The notes under the pieces: generated by a model | What the model was told of the DNA's origin: nothing | Seen by the model: the letters and a program-made list of their open reading frames with translations, nothing else | Databases searched by the model: none | Shown: piece by piece, positions 1 to 10,013 of the stretch | How the letters are laid out: the number at the start of each line of letters is the position of its first letter | Position numbering within the stretch: position 1 is the stretch's first letter | Translations under genes and position numbers: made by a program | DNA from: Citrobacter sp. | Lineage (GTDB): Bacteria; Pseudomonadota; Gammaproteobacteria; Enterobacterales; Enterobacteriaceae | Assembly: GCA_019415335.1 (NCBI GenBank) | Contig: DXKH01000142.1 | Coordinates: 1 to 49,862 of the forward strand | DNA length: 49,862 bases | Direction of reading: 5' to 3'

Positions 1-7
1 TCCCGAT

Positions 8-84
8 GCATCCGTAGCTCAGCTGGATAGAGTACTCGGCTACGAACCGAGCGGTCGGAGGTTCGAATCCTCCCGGATGCACCA
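8..84 (+). tRNA. tRNA-Arg(ACG), first copy
   Basis: This is a 77-nt tRNA with an encoded CCA end and anticodon ACG at 42-44, whose A is normally modified to inosine so that it reads CGU, CGC and CGA. The acceptor arms GCATCCG and CGGATGC pair, and the TTCGAATC T-loop is intact. It belongs to the argVYZQ-type cluster, which lies next to yqaB in E. coli; further copies probably lie left of the window. Confidence 0.97.
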
Positions 85-218
85 TCTTCTCCCGGATAAC
101 AGCCAGTCTGTTGTTTCATGGCCTGCGAGATAGCCGCAAACGCCAGGGAAGATAACGTTGCTTCAGCAACATCCCGAAGGGGGAGGCGCAGTCGAGTCAT
201 CCTCCCGGACGCACCATC
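85..218 (+). repeat. tRNA spacer repeat, copy 1 (rtT-like)
   Basis: The spacer after the first tRNA is closely repeated after the second tRNA at 357-490. The shared blocks include TTGTTTCATGGCCTGCGAGA, GATAACGTTGCTTCAGCAAC and GTCGAGTCATCCTC. Near 199-215 it ends with a copy of the tRNA 3' end that differs by about one base (ATCCTCCCGGACGCACCA). This resembles the rtT-type repeats of enteric tRNA operons, which also carry a tRNA 3'-end copy; the assignment is from memory of that family. Confidence 0.6.
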
Positions 219-279
219 TCTTACTCAGTATGGCGTTAATGCGATACTTGATATCAGCAGTAAATCAGCACGTCCCGAT

Positions 280-356
280 GCATCCGTAGCTCAGCTGGAT
301 AGAGTACTCGGCTACGAACCGAGCGGTCGGAGGTTCGAATCCTCCCGGATGCACCA
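280..356 (+). tRNA. tRNA-Arg(ACG), second copy
   Basis: The sequence is identical to the tRNA at 8-84, including the flanking TCCCGAT just before it and the encoded CCA. The anticodon is ACG. It lies 195 bp downstream of the first copy in the same orientation, so both are probably processed from one precursor. It is the last tRNA before yqaB, and so corresponds to the end of the E. coli argVYZQ cluster. Confidence 0.97.
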
Positions 357-490
357 TCTTCTCCTGAATAACAGCGAATTTGTTGTTTCATGGCCTGCGA
401 GAGTATCGCAAATGCCAGGGAGGATAACGTTGCTTCAGCAACGGCCCGAAGGGCGAGGCTTCGTCGAGTCATCCTCTCGGATATACCCTC
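357..490 (+). repeat. tRNA spacer repeat, copy 2 (degenerate)
   Basis: This is the second copy of the spacer at 85-218. It keeps the TGGCCTGCGAGA and GATAACGTTGCTTCAGCAAC blocks, but its tRNA-like end has decayed to ATCCTCTCGGATATACC, with no intact CCA. From here to the yqaB start at 609 I see no gene and no clear T-tract terminator. Confidence 0.55.
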
Positions 491-608
491 TTCGCCTTTC
501 TTTACCTCTTTGCATTGACACCCTGAACAATCCTCAGCATCGTCGTCAGCGACAAAATCCAGCAATTACGATAAAGTAACGTCTGTTAATTTGCCGGGTG
601 AGAGCGCT

Positions 609-1175
609 ATGTACGAACGTTATGCGGGTCTGATTTTCGATATGGATGGTACCCTCCTGGATACTGAACCGACGCACCGCAAGGCGTGGGTTGAAGTATT
701 AGGTCGTTACGGTATGCACTTTGATCTTCAGGCGATGATTGCCCTTAACGGCTCAGCCACATGGCGCATTGCTCAGTCCATCATTGAGCTGAATCAGGCG
801 GATCTCGATCCCCACGCGTTAGCCCGTGAAAAAACCGAGGCGGTAAAAATTATGCTCCTCGACAGCGTCGAGCCGCTGCCGCTGATTGACGTGGTGAAAG
901 CGTGGCATGGTCGTCGCCCGATGTCCGTCGGGACCGGCAGTGAAAGCGCGATTGCGGAAGCGCTGTTGGCCCATCTGGGGCTGCGTCGCTATTTTGATGC
1001 CGTCGTCGCTGCCGATCATGTCCAGCACCATAAACCCGCGCCAGATACCTTTCTGCTTTGTGCTGAGCGTATGGGCGTGCCTCCGGCGCAGTGCGTCGTA
1101 TTCGAAGATGCTGATTTCGGCATTCAGGCAGCACGCGCCGCCGGAATGGATGCCGTGGACGTTCGACACTTGTGA
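609..1175 (+). CDS. yqaB: HAD-family sugar phosphatase YqaB
   Basis: The 188-residue product is a haloacid dehalogenase hydrolase; the E. coli ortholog dephosphorylates fructose-1-phosphate and related sugar phosphates in the cytoplasm. HAD motif I (FDMDGT, with the nucleophile and acid/base aspartates) is near residues 10-15, the cap domain follows, and the C-terminal FEDADFGI is the metal-binding motif. A TTG six codons upstream is in frame, but the ATG at 609 gives the conserved start MYERYAGL and the usual length. The stop overlaps the GTG start of yqaA, so the two are translationally coupled. Confidence 0.95.
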   Translation: MYERYAGLIFDMDGTLLDTEPTHRKAWVEVLGRYGMHFDLQAMIALNGSATWRIAQSIIELNQADLDPHALAREKTEAVKIMLLDSVEPLPLIDVVKAWHGRRPMSVGTGSESAIAEALLAHLGLRRYFDAVVAADHVQHHKPAPDTFLLCAERMGVPPAQCVVFEDADFGIQAARAAGMDAVDVRHL

Positions 1176-1600
1176 GTGACGGACTGTCGCTCCTTTCATT
1201 GTTCGCCAGCAGTTTTCTCAGCGCTACGCTGTTGCCCGGCAACTCGGAAGTCGTTCTGATTGCCATGTTACTGGCCGGGCTCAGTCATCCCTGGGTCTTA
1301 GTCTTAACAGCAACAATGGGTAATAGCCTTGGAGGGTTAACTAACGTTATCCTTGGGCGTTTCTTTCCGCTACGCAAGACATCGCGCTGGCAGGAGAAAG
1401 CCACAGGCTGGCTTAAACGCTATGGTGCGGTCACACTATTATTAAGCTGGATGCCGGTTGTGGGTGATTTACTGTGCCTGTTAGCGGGATGGATGCGCCT
1501 CTCGTGGGGGCCGGTACTCTTTTTTTTATGCCTCGGCAAAGCGCTGCGCTATATTGTTGTCGCAGCGGCTACCGTCCAGGGCATTACCTGGTGGCACTAA
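1172..1600 (+). CDS. yqaA: Inner-membrane DedA/VTT-type protein YqaA
   Basis: This 142-residue, very hydrophobic protein has about four membrane segments and the SNARE-associated/VTT-family pattern, including the N-terminal LLPGNSEVVL and the central basic loop around LKRYGAV. It is nearly the same as E. coli YqaA, whose function is not established; the wider family includes lipid scramblases and flippases. The GTG start overlaps the yqaB stop (GTGA), so it is co-translated with yqaB and lies just upstream of gshA, as in E. coli. Confidence 0.93.
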   Translation: MSDGLSLLSLFASSFLSATLLPGNSEVVLIAMLLAGLSHPWVLVLTATMGNSLGGLTNVILGRFFPLRKTSRWQEKATGWLKRYGAVTLLLSWMPVVGDLLCLLAGWMRLSWGPVLFFLCLGKALRYIVVAAATVQGITWWH

Positions 1601-1651
1601 TTGTGCCTGGGGATTAGCCTTTAGGGTAACCACTACAATTATGCTAATTAA

Positions 1652-3238
<1,587 letters not shown>

Positions 3239-3246
3239 CAGAAAAG

Positions 3247-3319
3247 AAAAAGGCCACTCGTGAGTGGCCAAAATTTCATCTCTGAAAACAGGGATGATGA
3301 TAACAAATGCGCGTCTTTC
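3247..3319 (-). ncRNA. micA: Hfq-dependent sRNA MicA
   Basis: On the minus strand a 73-nt transcript begins GAAAGACGCGCATTTG and ends in the hairpin GGCCACTC-AC-GAGTGGCC followed by five T. This is the E. coli MicA sequence as I know it, at the same gshA-luxS position. MicA pairs with ompA and other outer-membrane protein mRNAs to repress them during envelope stress. The 5' pairing region (first ~30 nt) appears fully conserved; the internal stem differs slightly from E. coli. Confidence 0.93.
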
Positions 3320-3325
3320 ATATAC

Positions 3326-3352
3326 TCAGACTCGCACCGGAACAAAGAGTTC
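3326..3352 (-). promoter_or_regulatory. Sigma-E promoter of micA
   Basis: Read on the minus strand, GAACTC (3347-3352) and TCTGA (3326-3330) are separated by 16 nt, with the micA 5' end six bases further on. This fits the sigma-E consensus GAACTT-N16-TCTGA and the known sigma-E control of micA. The promoter lies inside the luxS leader, in antisense. Confidence 0.85.
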
Positions 3353-3386
3353 AGTTTATTTTAAAAAAATTATCGGAGGTGGCTAA

Positions 3387-3902
3387 ATGCCGTTGTTAGA
3401 TAGCTTCACTGTCGATCATACCCGGATGGAAGCACCTGCAGTCCGCGTGGCGAAAACGATGAACACCCCGCATGGCGACGCCATTACCGTGTTTGATCTG
3501 CGTTTCTGCATTCCAAACAAAGAGGTGATGCCGGAGAAAGGGATCCATACGCTGGAGCATCTGTTCGCAGGCTTTATGCGTAATCACCTCAACGGTAACG
3601 GCGTCGAGATTATCGATATCTCCCCGATGGGCTGCCGTACTGGTTTCTATATGAGCCTGATTGGTACGCCGGATGAGCAGCGCGTGGCAGATGCCTGGAA
3701 AGCGGCGATGGCTGACGTCCTGAAGGTTCAGGATCAGAATCAGATCCCGGAACTGAACGTTTACCAGTGCGGCACGTATCAGATGCACTCCCTGAGCGAA
3801 GCACAGGATATCGCGCGTCATATTCTGGAACACGATGTTCGCGTCAACAGCAATGAAGAGCTGGCGCTGCCAAAAGAGAAGTTGCAGGAACTGCACATCT
3901 AG
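3387..3902 (+). CDS. luxS: S-ribosylhomocysteine lyase (AI-2 synthase)
   Basis: It cleaves S-ribosylhomocysteine to homocysteine and DPD, the precursor of autoinducer-2, as part of the activated methyl cycle. The 171-residue length is standard. The metal ligands are visible as His54 and His58 (HTLEH) and Cys128 (VYQCGT), and catalytic Cys83 is in MGCRTGF. The start has a good site (GGAGG, 8 nt before ATG). The 5' leader is crossed by antisense micA, so the luxS mRNA could pair with MicA, as reported for enterics. Confidence 0.97.
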   Translation: MPLLDSFTVDHTRMEAPAVRVAKTMNTPHGDAITVFDLRFCIPNKEVMPEKGIHTLEHLFAGFMRNHLNGNGVEIIDISPMGCRTGFYMSLIGTPDEQRVADAWKAAMADVLKVQDQNQIPELNVYQCGTYQMHSLSEAQDIARHILEHDVRVNSNEELALPKEKLQELHI

Positions 3903-3921
3903 TTGTCTGTGTGATTACCGA

Positions 3922-3956
3922 CAAAAAAAGCCCGTTCAACTGAACGGGCTTTTTTA
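3922..3956. terminator. Bidirectional terminator luxS/emrB
   Basis: A perfect hairpin, GCCCGTTCA-AC-TGAACGGGC (3930-3949), is flanked by seven A on the left and six T on the right. It can therefore end transcription of luxS (+) and of emrB (-), whose 3' ends converge here. Confidence 0.93.
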
Positions 3957-3966
3957 TCGCTGTCAC

Positions 3967-5505
3967 CTAGTGCGCGCCACCGCCGCCACCGCCCGCACCA
4001 AACGGGGGTTTGGCGAACCAGACCAGGCCGAGCAACACCAGGAAGATCCCTGCTGACATCCAGAAGATCTCGTTGGCTGAAATAATCAGCCCCTGATTAG
4101 TGATCTGCTGAGCTATCCAGCCAGACGCCTGTTGTTGCGTCATGCCCAGTCCCTGCAGTTGATCGTACATCGCCTGTGCGTTCGGGTTATACGGATTCAC
4201 CGACTCGGTTAACTGCGCGTGATGCATGGATTCCCGGTTGGTCCACATGGTGGTGGTGATCGATGTTCCGATTGACCCCGCCAGCGTTCGCGTAAAGTTA
4301 GACAAACTCGATGCCGCCGCCAGCCGCTCTGGCGGTAAGCCAGACAGCGTGATGGTCGTCAGCGGCATAAAGAAGCACGCCACCGCGAAGCCCTGAATAA
4401 ACTGCGGCCAGGCCGAGGCGCCGAAGTCCATTCCCGGTTCAAACGTCCACGCACGCCAGTAGAAGCAGACGGCGTACATAATAAAGCTGAACGTCACCAG
4501 CCTACGCATATCCAGCTTATGGGCGAAGCGGCCGATAATCGGCGACAGAATCACCGGAATGATGCCGACCGGCGCGGACGCCAGACCCGCCCATGTCGCG
4601 GTATAGCCGTAGACCTCCTGCAAGAGCTGCGGCAGCAGAACAATCGCCCCGAAGTACAGCATATAAGCCAGGCTGATACACAAGCAGCCGATGGTAAAGT
4701 TTCGCGACTTAAAGAGCGAGAGATCGACAATGGGGTTATCGTCGGTGAGTTCCCAGACAATCAGGAAGCTAATGGCGACCACCGCCACCACGGTCAGAAT
4801 GATGATCTCCTGCGAGGCGAACCAGTCCAGCTCTTTCCCCCGGTCGAGCATAATCTGCAAACTACCGATCCCAATCACCAGTAGCGCCAGCCCGATGGCG
4901 TCAATCCGCCGTTGCTCGGTACGCGTTTCGCGTCCGCGCAGGGTTTGCAGCGTCATCAGAACGACCGCAATACCGATCGGCACGTTGATAAAGAAGATCC
5001 AGCCCCAGTGATAGTTATCGCTGATATAGCCGCCCAGAATCGGGCCGCAAATCGGTGCGACAATCACTGTCATCGACCACAGCGCCAGCGCGATAGAACG
5101 CTTCGCGGCAGGGTAGTTATTGAGCAGCAGACTTTGCGAAAGCGGGATCAGCGGTCCGGCAACCACCCCCTGAACGACGCGGAAGAAGATCAGCATGTTC
5201 AGACTGCTGGAGACGCCGCACGCCCATGAGGCGATGGCAAACGCCACCGTTGACCACATGAACAGCTTCACTTCCCCGACGCGTTTCGCCAGCCAGCCGG
5301 TGATGGGAATCGAGATGGCGTTCGCCACCCCGAAGGAGGTGATCACCCACGTCCCCTGGCTCAGCGATGAGCCCAGGTTCCCTGCGATAGTGGGGATCGC
5401 CACGTTAGCAATGGTGGAGTCCAGCACCTGCATGAATGTCGCCAGCGACAGCGCAATCGTCATAATGACGAGCTGCGCGCCCTCCAGCGGTTTTTGCTGT
5501 TGCAT
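3967..5505 (-). CDS. emrB: Multidrug efflux MFS transporter EmrB
   Basis: EmrB is the inner-membrane pump of the EmrAB-TolC tripartite exporter, which extrudes hydrophobic agents such as uncouplers and nalidixic acid using the proton gradient. The 512-residue product is a 14-segment DHA2-type transporter. The motif C region (GPILGGYISD) and the motif A-like GWLAKRVG are present, and the tail is Gly-rich as in E. coli. An in-frame GTG lies three codons upstream, but the ATG at 5505 has better ribosome-site spacing and gives the conserved start MQQQKPLEG. It follows emrA by 15 bp in one operon with mprA. Confidence 0.96.
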   Translation of the reverse strand: MQQQKPLEGAQLVIMTIALSLATFMQVLDSTIANVAIPTIAGNLGSSLSQGTWVITSFGVANAISIPITGWLAKRVGEVKLFMWSTVAFAIASWACGVSSSLNMLIFFRVVQGVVAGPLIPLSQSLLLNNYPAAKRSIALALWSMTVIVAPICGPILGGYISDNYHWGWIFFINVPIGIAVVLMTLQTLRGRETRTEQRRIDAIGLALLVIGIGSLQIMLDRGKELDWFASQEIIILTVVAVVAISFLIVWELTDDNPIVDLSLFKSRNFTIGCLCISLAYMLYFGAIVLLPQLLQEVYGYTATWAGLASAPVGIIPVILSPIIGRFAHKLDMRRLVTFSFIMYAVCFYWRAWTFEPGMDFGASAWPQFIQGFAVACFFMPLTTITLSGLPPERLAAASSLSNFTRTLAGSIGTSITTTMWTNRESMHHAQLTESVNPYNPNAQAMYDQLQGLGMTQQQASGWIAQQITNQGLIISANEIFWMSAGIFLVLLGLVWFAKPPFGAGGGGGGAH

Positions 5506-5520
5506 CACACGCACCTCAGA

Positions 5521-6693
5521 TTAGCCTGCGTTGGCCTGCACAATCTCTTCGATCAGTTTATTGACCGGGGCAAGGCTGATTTCACGGGCGTTACTCTCAG
5601 ACACCGGCGTGGTGCGAACCTGACTGGCCAGCACCTGACCGTCGCGATTTGCGGTATCAACGGTGACCAGCGTCGATAAACCAATCCGTAGCGGATGTTG
5701 CGCCAGTTGCTGGGCGTCCAGTTCGATACGTACGGGCAGTCGCTGAACCACTTTGATCCAGTTACCGGTTGCGTTCTGTGCTGGCAGCAGCGAGAAGGCG
5801 CTGCCGGTCCCCATATCAAGACCGACCACTTTACCGGTGTACTTAACGTCATCGCCGTAGATATCACTGATCACCGTTGCCGGTTGACCGATGCGCATAT
5901 GGGCAAGCTGCGTCTCTTTGAAGTTGGCGTCAACCCACAGATTAGTGGCCGGAACCACTGCCATCAGCGGCGTCGTGGGGCTGATCTGCGCACCAGGCTG
6001 CACGGCACGACGAGATACGTAGCCGGTCATCGGGCTGACGATCTTCGTTCGTTCGAGCGCCAGCCAGGCGTTACGCACTTCAGTGGCGGCCTGTTGGACG
6101 GCGGGCTGATCTTCCAGCTTACTGTCCAGAATCATCGCCTGATTCGCGTTGTATTGTTGAATGGCAACATCAAGCTGCGCCTGAGCGCTGGCCACGGCAT
6201 CACGCGCGTGTTGCAGTTCTTCGCGACCAATCAGGTTCGCGTTACCGAGCGGTACGCGACGGTTAAAATCGCTCTGCGCCTGGGCGAGGGCGGTTCTCTG
6301 CACCTCAATGCTCGCCTGCAACTGTTTGCTGTTGATCATTAACTGATGCGTCTGACGGACGCTGGAAGCCAGCGCGGTCTTCGCTTTTTCAAATGCCTGT
6401 CTGGCATCCGTCTGGTCGAGCGTAACGAGAACGTCACCTTGTTTAACAAAGTCAGTGTTATCCGCCCAGACTTTCGTCACGCTGCCGGATACCTGTGCCA
6501 TGATTTGAACCTGGTTCCCTGCCACGTACGCATCATCGGTCTCTTCGACATGACGCAGTACCAAAAACCAATAAATCCCATATGCCACGGCAATAATGAT
6601 AAAGAGCAAGGTCAGGAGGAGCAGCGTACTTTTACGTTTGCTTTTCTTCTTAACCGGTTGCTGCGGGGTTTGAGTCTCCGCATTTGCGCTCAT
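5521..6693 (-). CDS. emrA: Multidrug efflux periplasmic adaptor EmrA
   Basis: This membrane fusion protein links EmrB to TolC. The 390-residue product has a short basic cytoplasmic tail, one transmembrane segment at about residues 22-42, and a HlyD-like periplasmic part with a biotinyl-lipoyl-like region (VSGSVTKVWADNTDFVKQGDVL), a long coiled-coil hairpin (about 100-200), and a beta-barrel with GYVSRRAVQPG. A GTG four codons upstream is in frame; the ATG at 6693, preceded by GGAG, gives the E. coli-like start MSANAETQ. Confidence 0.95.
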   Translation of the reverse strand: MSANAETQTPQQPVKKKSKRKSTLLLLTLLFIIIAVAYGIYWFLVLRHVEETDDAYVAGNQVQIMAQVSGSVTKVWADNTDFVKQGDVLVTLDQTDARQAFEKAKTALASSVRQTHQLMINSKQLQASIEVQRTALAQAQSDFNRRVPLGNANLIGREELQHARDAVASAQAQLDVAIQQYNANQAMILDSKLEDQPAVQQAATEVRNAWLALERTKIVSPMTGYVSRRAVQPGAQISPTTPLMAVVPATNLWVDANFKETQLAHMRIGQPATVISDIYGDDVKYTGKVVGLDMGTGSAFSLLPAQNATGNWIKVVQRLPVRIELDAQQLAQHPLRIGLSTLVTVDTANRDGQVLASQVRTTPVSESNAREISLAPVNKLIEEIVQANAG

Positions 6694-6748
6694 GTTGTTC
6701 TCCACGATCTTATTTTGTCGTCGGCCGGGCCGAACGGTTTATCAGAAA

Positions 6749-6772
6749 GGCCAGCACGTTCAGGTGCTGGCC
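6749..6772 (-). terminator. Hairpin between mprA and emrA
   Basis: GGCCAGCAC and GTGCTGGCC form a 9-bp stem with a 6-nt loop, followed on the minus strand only by TTTCTG. It lies in the 124-bp gap inside the emrRAB operon. It is more likely an attenuator or processing site than a full terminator, since emrAB is expected to be read from the mprA promoter. Confidence 0.5.
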
Positions 6773-6817
6773 AGTCAGTTTTCTTTCTTAATCTGGATTA
6801 TAGAGCGAGTCGACGCG

Positions 6818-7348
6818 TTAGCTCAGCGCCTCAAGAATGGTGCCATCCTGGTCCATCTGATCGAGACGCGTCAGAAGCTTACGGGTGATGTGCTCAAGCT
6901 GTTCTTTTTCTGCAGTGTTAAGAGCGGACCACAGTTGATGCAGGCAGTTATGCTGCGGCGGTAATACCTCGCGCAAAAAAGCATGGCCTTTATCGGTTAA
7001 CTGCAGATGCAGGCAACGACGATCGTTGTCGCTTTCACGGCGCTCGATCCAACCGCGCTTTTCCAGCTCATCAGCGATACGTGTCGCGTTAGTACGGGAT
7101 GATCCCAGCGCACAGCTCAGTTCAGAAGGCTGAATGCTGTGGTTTTCCTGAGACTCCAGCGTAATCAACGCCATAAACAACGTCTCGTTAATCCCTTGAG
7201 CTTTCAGCATTTTATTGCGGTTATCCAGCAGCTTTCCTTGCATATGCATGCAAAGACGAGTCAGCAGAATTTCCTGATACGGGAAATCCTCGTGGCGGCT
7301 GGCGCGAAATTTTAGCATTTGTTCAATGGGCGTAAACGAACTATCCAT
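6818..7348 (-). CDS. mprA: MarR-family repressor of emrAB
   Basis: MprA (EmrR) represses its own operon emrRAB, and in E. coli also the microcin genes mcb; binding of uncouplers or other hydrophobic compounds releases it. The 176-residue length is the same as in E. coli. The winged helix lies around residues 75-130, with recognition helix [18 protein letters not shown] and wing RRESDNDRR. It is the first gene of the operon, followed by emrA after a 124-bp gap. Confidence 0.96.
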   Translation of the reverse strand: MDSSFTPIEQMLKFRASRHEDFPYQEILLTRLCMHMQGKLLDNRNKMLKAQGINETLFMALITLESQENHSIQPSELSCALGSSRTNATRIADELEKRGWIERRESDNDRRCLHLQLTDKGHAFLREVLPPQHNCLHQLWSALNTAEKEQLEHITRKLLTRLDQMDQDGTILEALS

Positions 7349-7378
7349 TTGGGCATGACCTCATTAATTTCAGCCGAT

Positions 7379-7407
7379 ATAGTAACGACAGTGACAAATA
7401 AAGTAAA
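7379..7407 (-). promoter_or_regulatory. Putative emrRAB promoter
   Basis: On the minus strand TTTACT (7402-7407) and TACTAT (7379-7384) are 17 nt apart, about 30 bp upstream of the mprA start. This is the expected place for the MprA-autoregulated promoter. It was assigned by consensus only. Confidence 0.5.
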
Positions 7408-7438
7408 TGTATTATTAAATTAAAATGATTCTTCTATC

Positions 7439-7774
7439 CTATAAAACCGCCACCATTTTCCACGCTAATCCATAGGCCAGAGCACTTAATAGTGTGGGAA
7501 TGATAATACTGCGCGTTTTATAAAAACTTGCACCCAGTACAGCAAAACCCACGAGCGTTGGCACGAAGCGACTGGCGTCATGCATCACCTCAGGGGCCGT
7601 TGACACAACCAGCAGGGCGCAAATTGATGCTATGCCGATGGTGTCGAGTAGTACGCCGGTTGCGCCACGCTTGCCCGGACGGGTATTACCCATCTTCAGA
7701 CGCAGCGGTAAATAGCGAAACCCATAATTCACACAGCCGACCAGCAACCCGAGCAGCAGTATCTCATAGCGCAT
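7439..7774 (-). CDS. ygaH: L-valine exporter subunit YgaH (AzlD type)
   Basis: This 111-residue protein with about four membrane segments is the small subunit of the branched-chain amino acid exporter (AzlD/BrnE-like). It works with YgaZ to export L-valine and, in some enterics, L-methionine. Its start overlaps the ygaZ end by 11 bp, so the two are translationally coupled. Family signs include FRYLPLRL near the N-terminus and a basic-hydrophobic pattern throughout. Confidence 0.93.
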   Translation of the reverse strand: MRYEILLLGLLVGCVNYGFRYLPLRLKMGNTRPGKRGATGVLLDTIGIASICALLVVSTAPEVMHDASRFVPTLVGFAVLGASFYKTRSIIIPTLLSALAYGLAWKMVAVL

Positions 7775-8501
7775 CGGGAACCCCTTGCCAGAAAGCCTGA
7801 ATCAGTGCGGTCAGACAACCGCACACAATCCCCGCAAGTATCGCGGCGGGAATGGAAAACAGCGTCACGCCCGCCAGTGCACCGGCTAATGCGGCGGTCA
7901 CACACAGGGACTGTTTGCGCTGGAATGACGCCAGCAGAAAACTCATGAACAGCGCGGGGAGCATAAAACCAAGCGCTGCCTCGACCGCCGGGAATCCTTT
8001 TAACAAACCGCTGCCGGAAAAGGCGCCGATGACGGTGCCCAACACCCATGAGGCCCAGGAGCAAAATGCAATACCGATCATCCAGTTCTCGCTCCAGCGA
8101 CGGTTATCGCGCACCAGTTTCGCGGTGGCTGCGGCAAAGACTTCGTCGGTGAGGCCAAAAGCCCACAGGGCGGTTTTCGGTTTACTGAGTTTCTGGGCGA
8201 TACGACTGCGCAGGGAAGGGCCATATAAAATATGGCGTACATCCATCGCCATGACGGTCAGGGCGGCAACCCATAATGTACTGCCTGCGGCGAGCATGGT
8301 TGTGATAACGAACTGGCTGGCACCGGCATAAATAATGCAGGAGAAAAATACGCTCTCAACCGGGCTAAACCCGAGACGGGTGGCATTGAGACCAAATGCA
8401 AAGGCAACAGGAATATAGCTGATGACGATGGGTAAGCTGTCTTTGAATCCTTCCGCACAGGTAGCCGGGGGGGTATTGGACAGAGAAGCGGGCCTTTCCA
8501 T
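7764..8501 (-). CDS. ygaZ: L-valine exporter subunit YgaZ (AzlC type)
   Basis: This is the large subunit of the YgaZH branched-chain amino acid exporter. The 245-residue product has the AzlC/BrnF features: [16 protein letters not shown] at the first membrane segment, YAGASQF, and the MDVRHILYG loop. The reading frame stays open 19 codons further upstream, but the ATG at 8501 gives the E. coli length and start. A 124-bp gap with a hairpin at 8573-8598 separates it from the upstream MFS gene, so it may have its own promoter. Confidence 0.93.
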   Translation of the reverse strand: MERPASLSNTPPATCAEGFKDSLPIVISYIPVAFAFGLNATRLGFSPVESVFFSCIIYAGASQFVITTMLAAGSTLWVAALTVMAMDVRHILYGPSLRSRIAQKLSKPKTALWAFGLTDEVFAAATAKLVRDNRRWSENWMIGIAFCSWASWVLGTVIGAFSGSGLLKGFPAVEAALGFMLPALFMSFLLASFQRKQSLCVTAALAGALAGVTLFSIPAAILAGIVCGCLTALIQAFWQGVPDAL

Positions 8502-8572
8502 AGAATTTCGCGCGTTATCACCAATGTTAAAATTATCAGGGTTAATAATCCCTATCACCTTAACAGACTGGG

Positions 8573-8598
8573 GGGCTCCTTAACACCCTCCGGAGCCC
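8573..8598 (-). terminator. Hairpin between MFS gene and ygaZ
   Basis: GGGCTCC and GGAGCCC form a 7-bp GC-rich stem with a 12-nt loop after the stop of the MFS gene. No T-run follows on the minus strand, so a role as a Rho-independent terminator is uncertain. Confidence 0.4.
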
Positions 8599-8625
8599 AA
8601 ACGAACGCAAACGCTTGCCGGGCGC

Positions 8626-9810
8626 TTAAATAGCGGCTTCTTGTCGGTGAAATCCTCGCCACCAGACCAGCAGGTTCAGTACGGCAACGGTCAAACCTGC
8701 CAGACAAACGCCAAGCCATCCGGCATGCTGCCAGGCCGAGGCGGAGATCAATGACCCTGCTGCCCCGCCGATGAAATAACTGGTCATATACCCGGCGGTC
8801 AGACGGTTTCGCGCCTCCGGGTAAAGTCGATAAATCACCGTCTGGTTGGTGATGTGAACTCCCTGAACGGTGAGATCGAGTACCAGGATCCCCACAATCA
8901 GCGCCAGTACCGAGGCGTGCCCCAGCCAGATAGCGAGCCAGGAGAGCAGCAGCAACAGCAGGCTGTAAGTCGTGGTGAGATGAGAATGCCCTTTATCCGC
9001 CAGACCGCCAGCCGGACGTGCACCGAGCGGGCCTGCGGCACCTGCCAGCCCAAACAGGCCAATCATCCCTTCGGAATAGTTAAACGGTGGAGCGGCCAGT
9101 AAAAAGGCCATTGAGGTCCAGAGAATGCTGAAGTTAGCGAAGGTCAGGCAGCCCAACAGTGCACGTGTACGCAGCAGCTTATCGCGGGTAAACAAGCTGA
9201 ACACCGAACCCAGCAGTTGCGGGTAGTTCAGGTGGGTGTCTGACTTCACCTTTGGCAAGCCGCGCCACAGGGCGATAGCCATCAGCGCCATCAATACGGA
9301 TGCGACCCAGAAAACGGTACGCCAGCCGCCAAGATTCGCCAGCAGTCCCGCCACGGTTCGCGCCAGCAAAATGCCCAGCAGCAGGCCGCTCATGATGGTC
9401 CCGACCACTTTGCCGCGTTTATCCGGCGTGGCAAGCGTCGCCGCCAGCGGCACCAGAATCTGTGCGACCACGGAAAAGAGTCCGGTCAGCGCTGTACCGA
9501 GGATCATCATAGCCAGCGACTGACTGCTGGCGGTAATGAGCATCCCGCCTGCCGCCAGCAACGTCATGGAGACAATCAGCGTCCGGCGTTCAAACATATC
9601 GCCAAGCGGAACCAGAAACAGCAAACCGGCGGCGTAGCCCAATTGGGCGGCGGTGACGATAAACCCGGCCGAGCTGGCGGAAAGCGAGAAGTTGCGTGCG
9701 ATGGTATCGAGTAGCGGCTGAGCATAGTAGTTGCTGGCGACGGCCAGACCGGTTGCCACCGACATGAGAACGATCAGTGCCGGGCTCAGCCCGTGAGATG
9801 TTTTGGTCAT
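8626..9810 (-). CDS. ygaY: MFS transporter, intact ygaY-like
   Basis: The 394-residue product is a 12-segment major facilitator protein of the DHA1 drug/sugar-efflux type. It shows motif A after segment 2 (PLGDMFERRTLIV), a motif B-like stretch, and ARTVAGLLANLGGWR around segment 5. It sits between proX and ygaZ, where E. coli K-12 has the disrupted gene ygaY. Position and the N-terminal sequence suggest this is the complete form of that gene. The substrate is not known and nothing in the sequence shows it. No regulator gene adjoins it. Confidence 0.8.
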   Translation of the reverse strand: MTKTSHGLSPALIVLMSVATGLAVASNYYAQPLLDTIARNFSLSASSAGFIVTAAQLGYAAGLLFLVPLGDMFERRTLIVSMTLLAAGGMLITASSQSLAMMILGTALTGLFSVVAQILVPLAATLATPDKRGKVVGTIMSGLLLGILLARTVAGLLANLGGWRTVFWVASVLMALMAIALWRGLPKVKSDTHLNYPQLLGSVFSLFTRDKLLRTRALLGCLTFANFSILWTSMAFLLAAPPFNYSEGMIGLFGLAGAAGPLGARPAGGLADKGHSHLTTTYSLLLLLLSWLAIWLGHASVLALIVGILVLDLTVQGVHITNQTVIYRLYPEARNRLTAGYMTSYFIGGAAGSLISASAWQHAGWLGVCLAGLTVAVLNLLVWWRGFHRQEAAI

Positions 9811-9929
9811 TATGTTCGCAATCGTGAGTCAGGTGATGATTTCTTAGGAAATCAATCATAGCGGACATTTATGAATGTTGGGGATTTGTTGCGTGCCGGA
9901 TTGTGCGGTCAGGGGGGAGTAGGGAGCAG

Positions 9930-10005
9930 GCCGGATAAGCGCATCGCGCGCCATCCGGCCCTGGTGTGGTTACTGTGCCTGATGGCGCTACGCTTATCAG
10001 GCCTA
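9930..10005. repeat. REP/BIME element downstream of proX
   Basis: Two REP-like palindromes in opposite orientation, GCCGGATAAGCGC...GCCATCCGGC (9930-9959) and GCCTGATGGCGC...GCTTATCAGGC (9977-10002), follow the proX stop. Such pairs protect upstream mRNA from 3' exonucleases and can bind gyrase. Confidence 0.88.
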
Positions 10006-10013
10006 CGAATGGG

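Noticed and set aside
118..579. 153-codon open frame across the second tRNA-Arg
   Set aside because: It reads straight through a tRNA gene and the spacer repeats, has no ribosome site and no recognisable protein, so it is a by-product of the repeat.
3252..3269. gshA terminator on the plus strand
   Set aside because: The hairpin has its T-run on the minus strand, where it is the micA terminator; on the plus strand only AAAATTTC follows.
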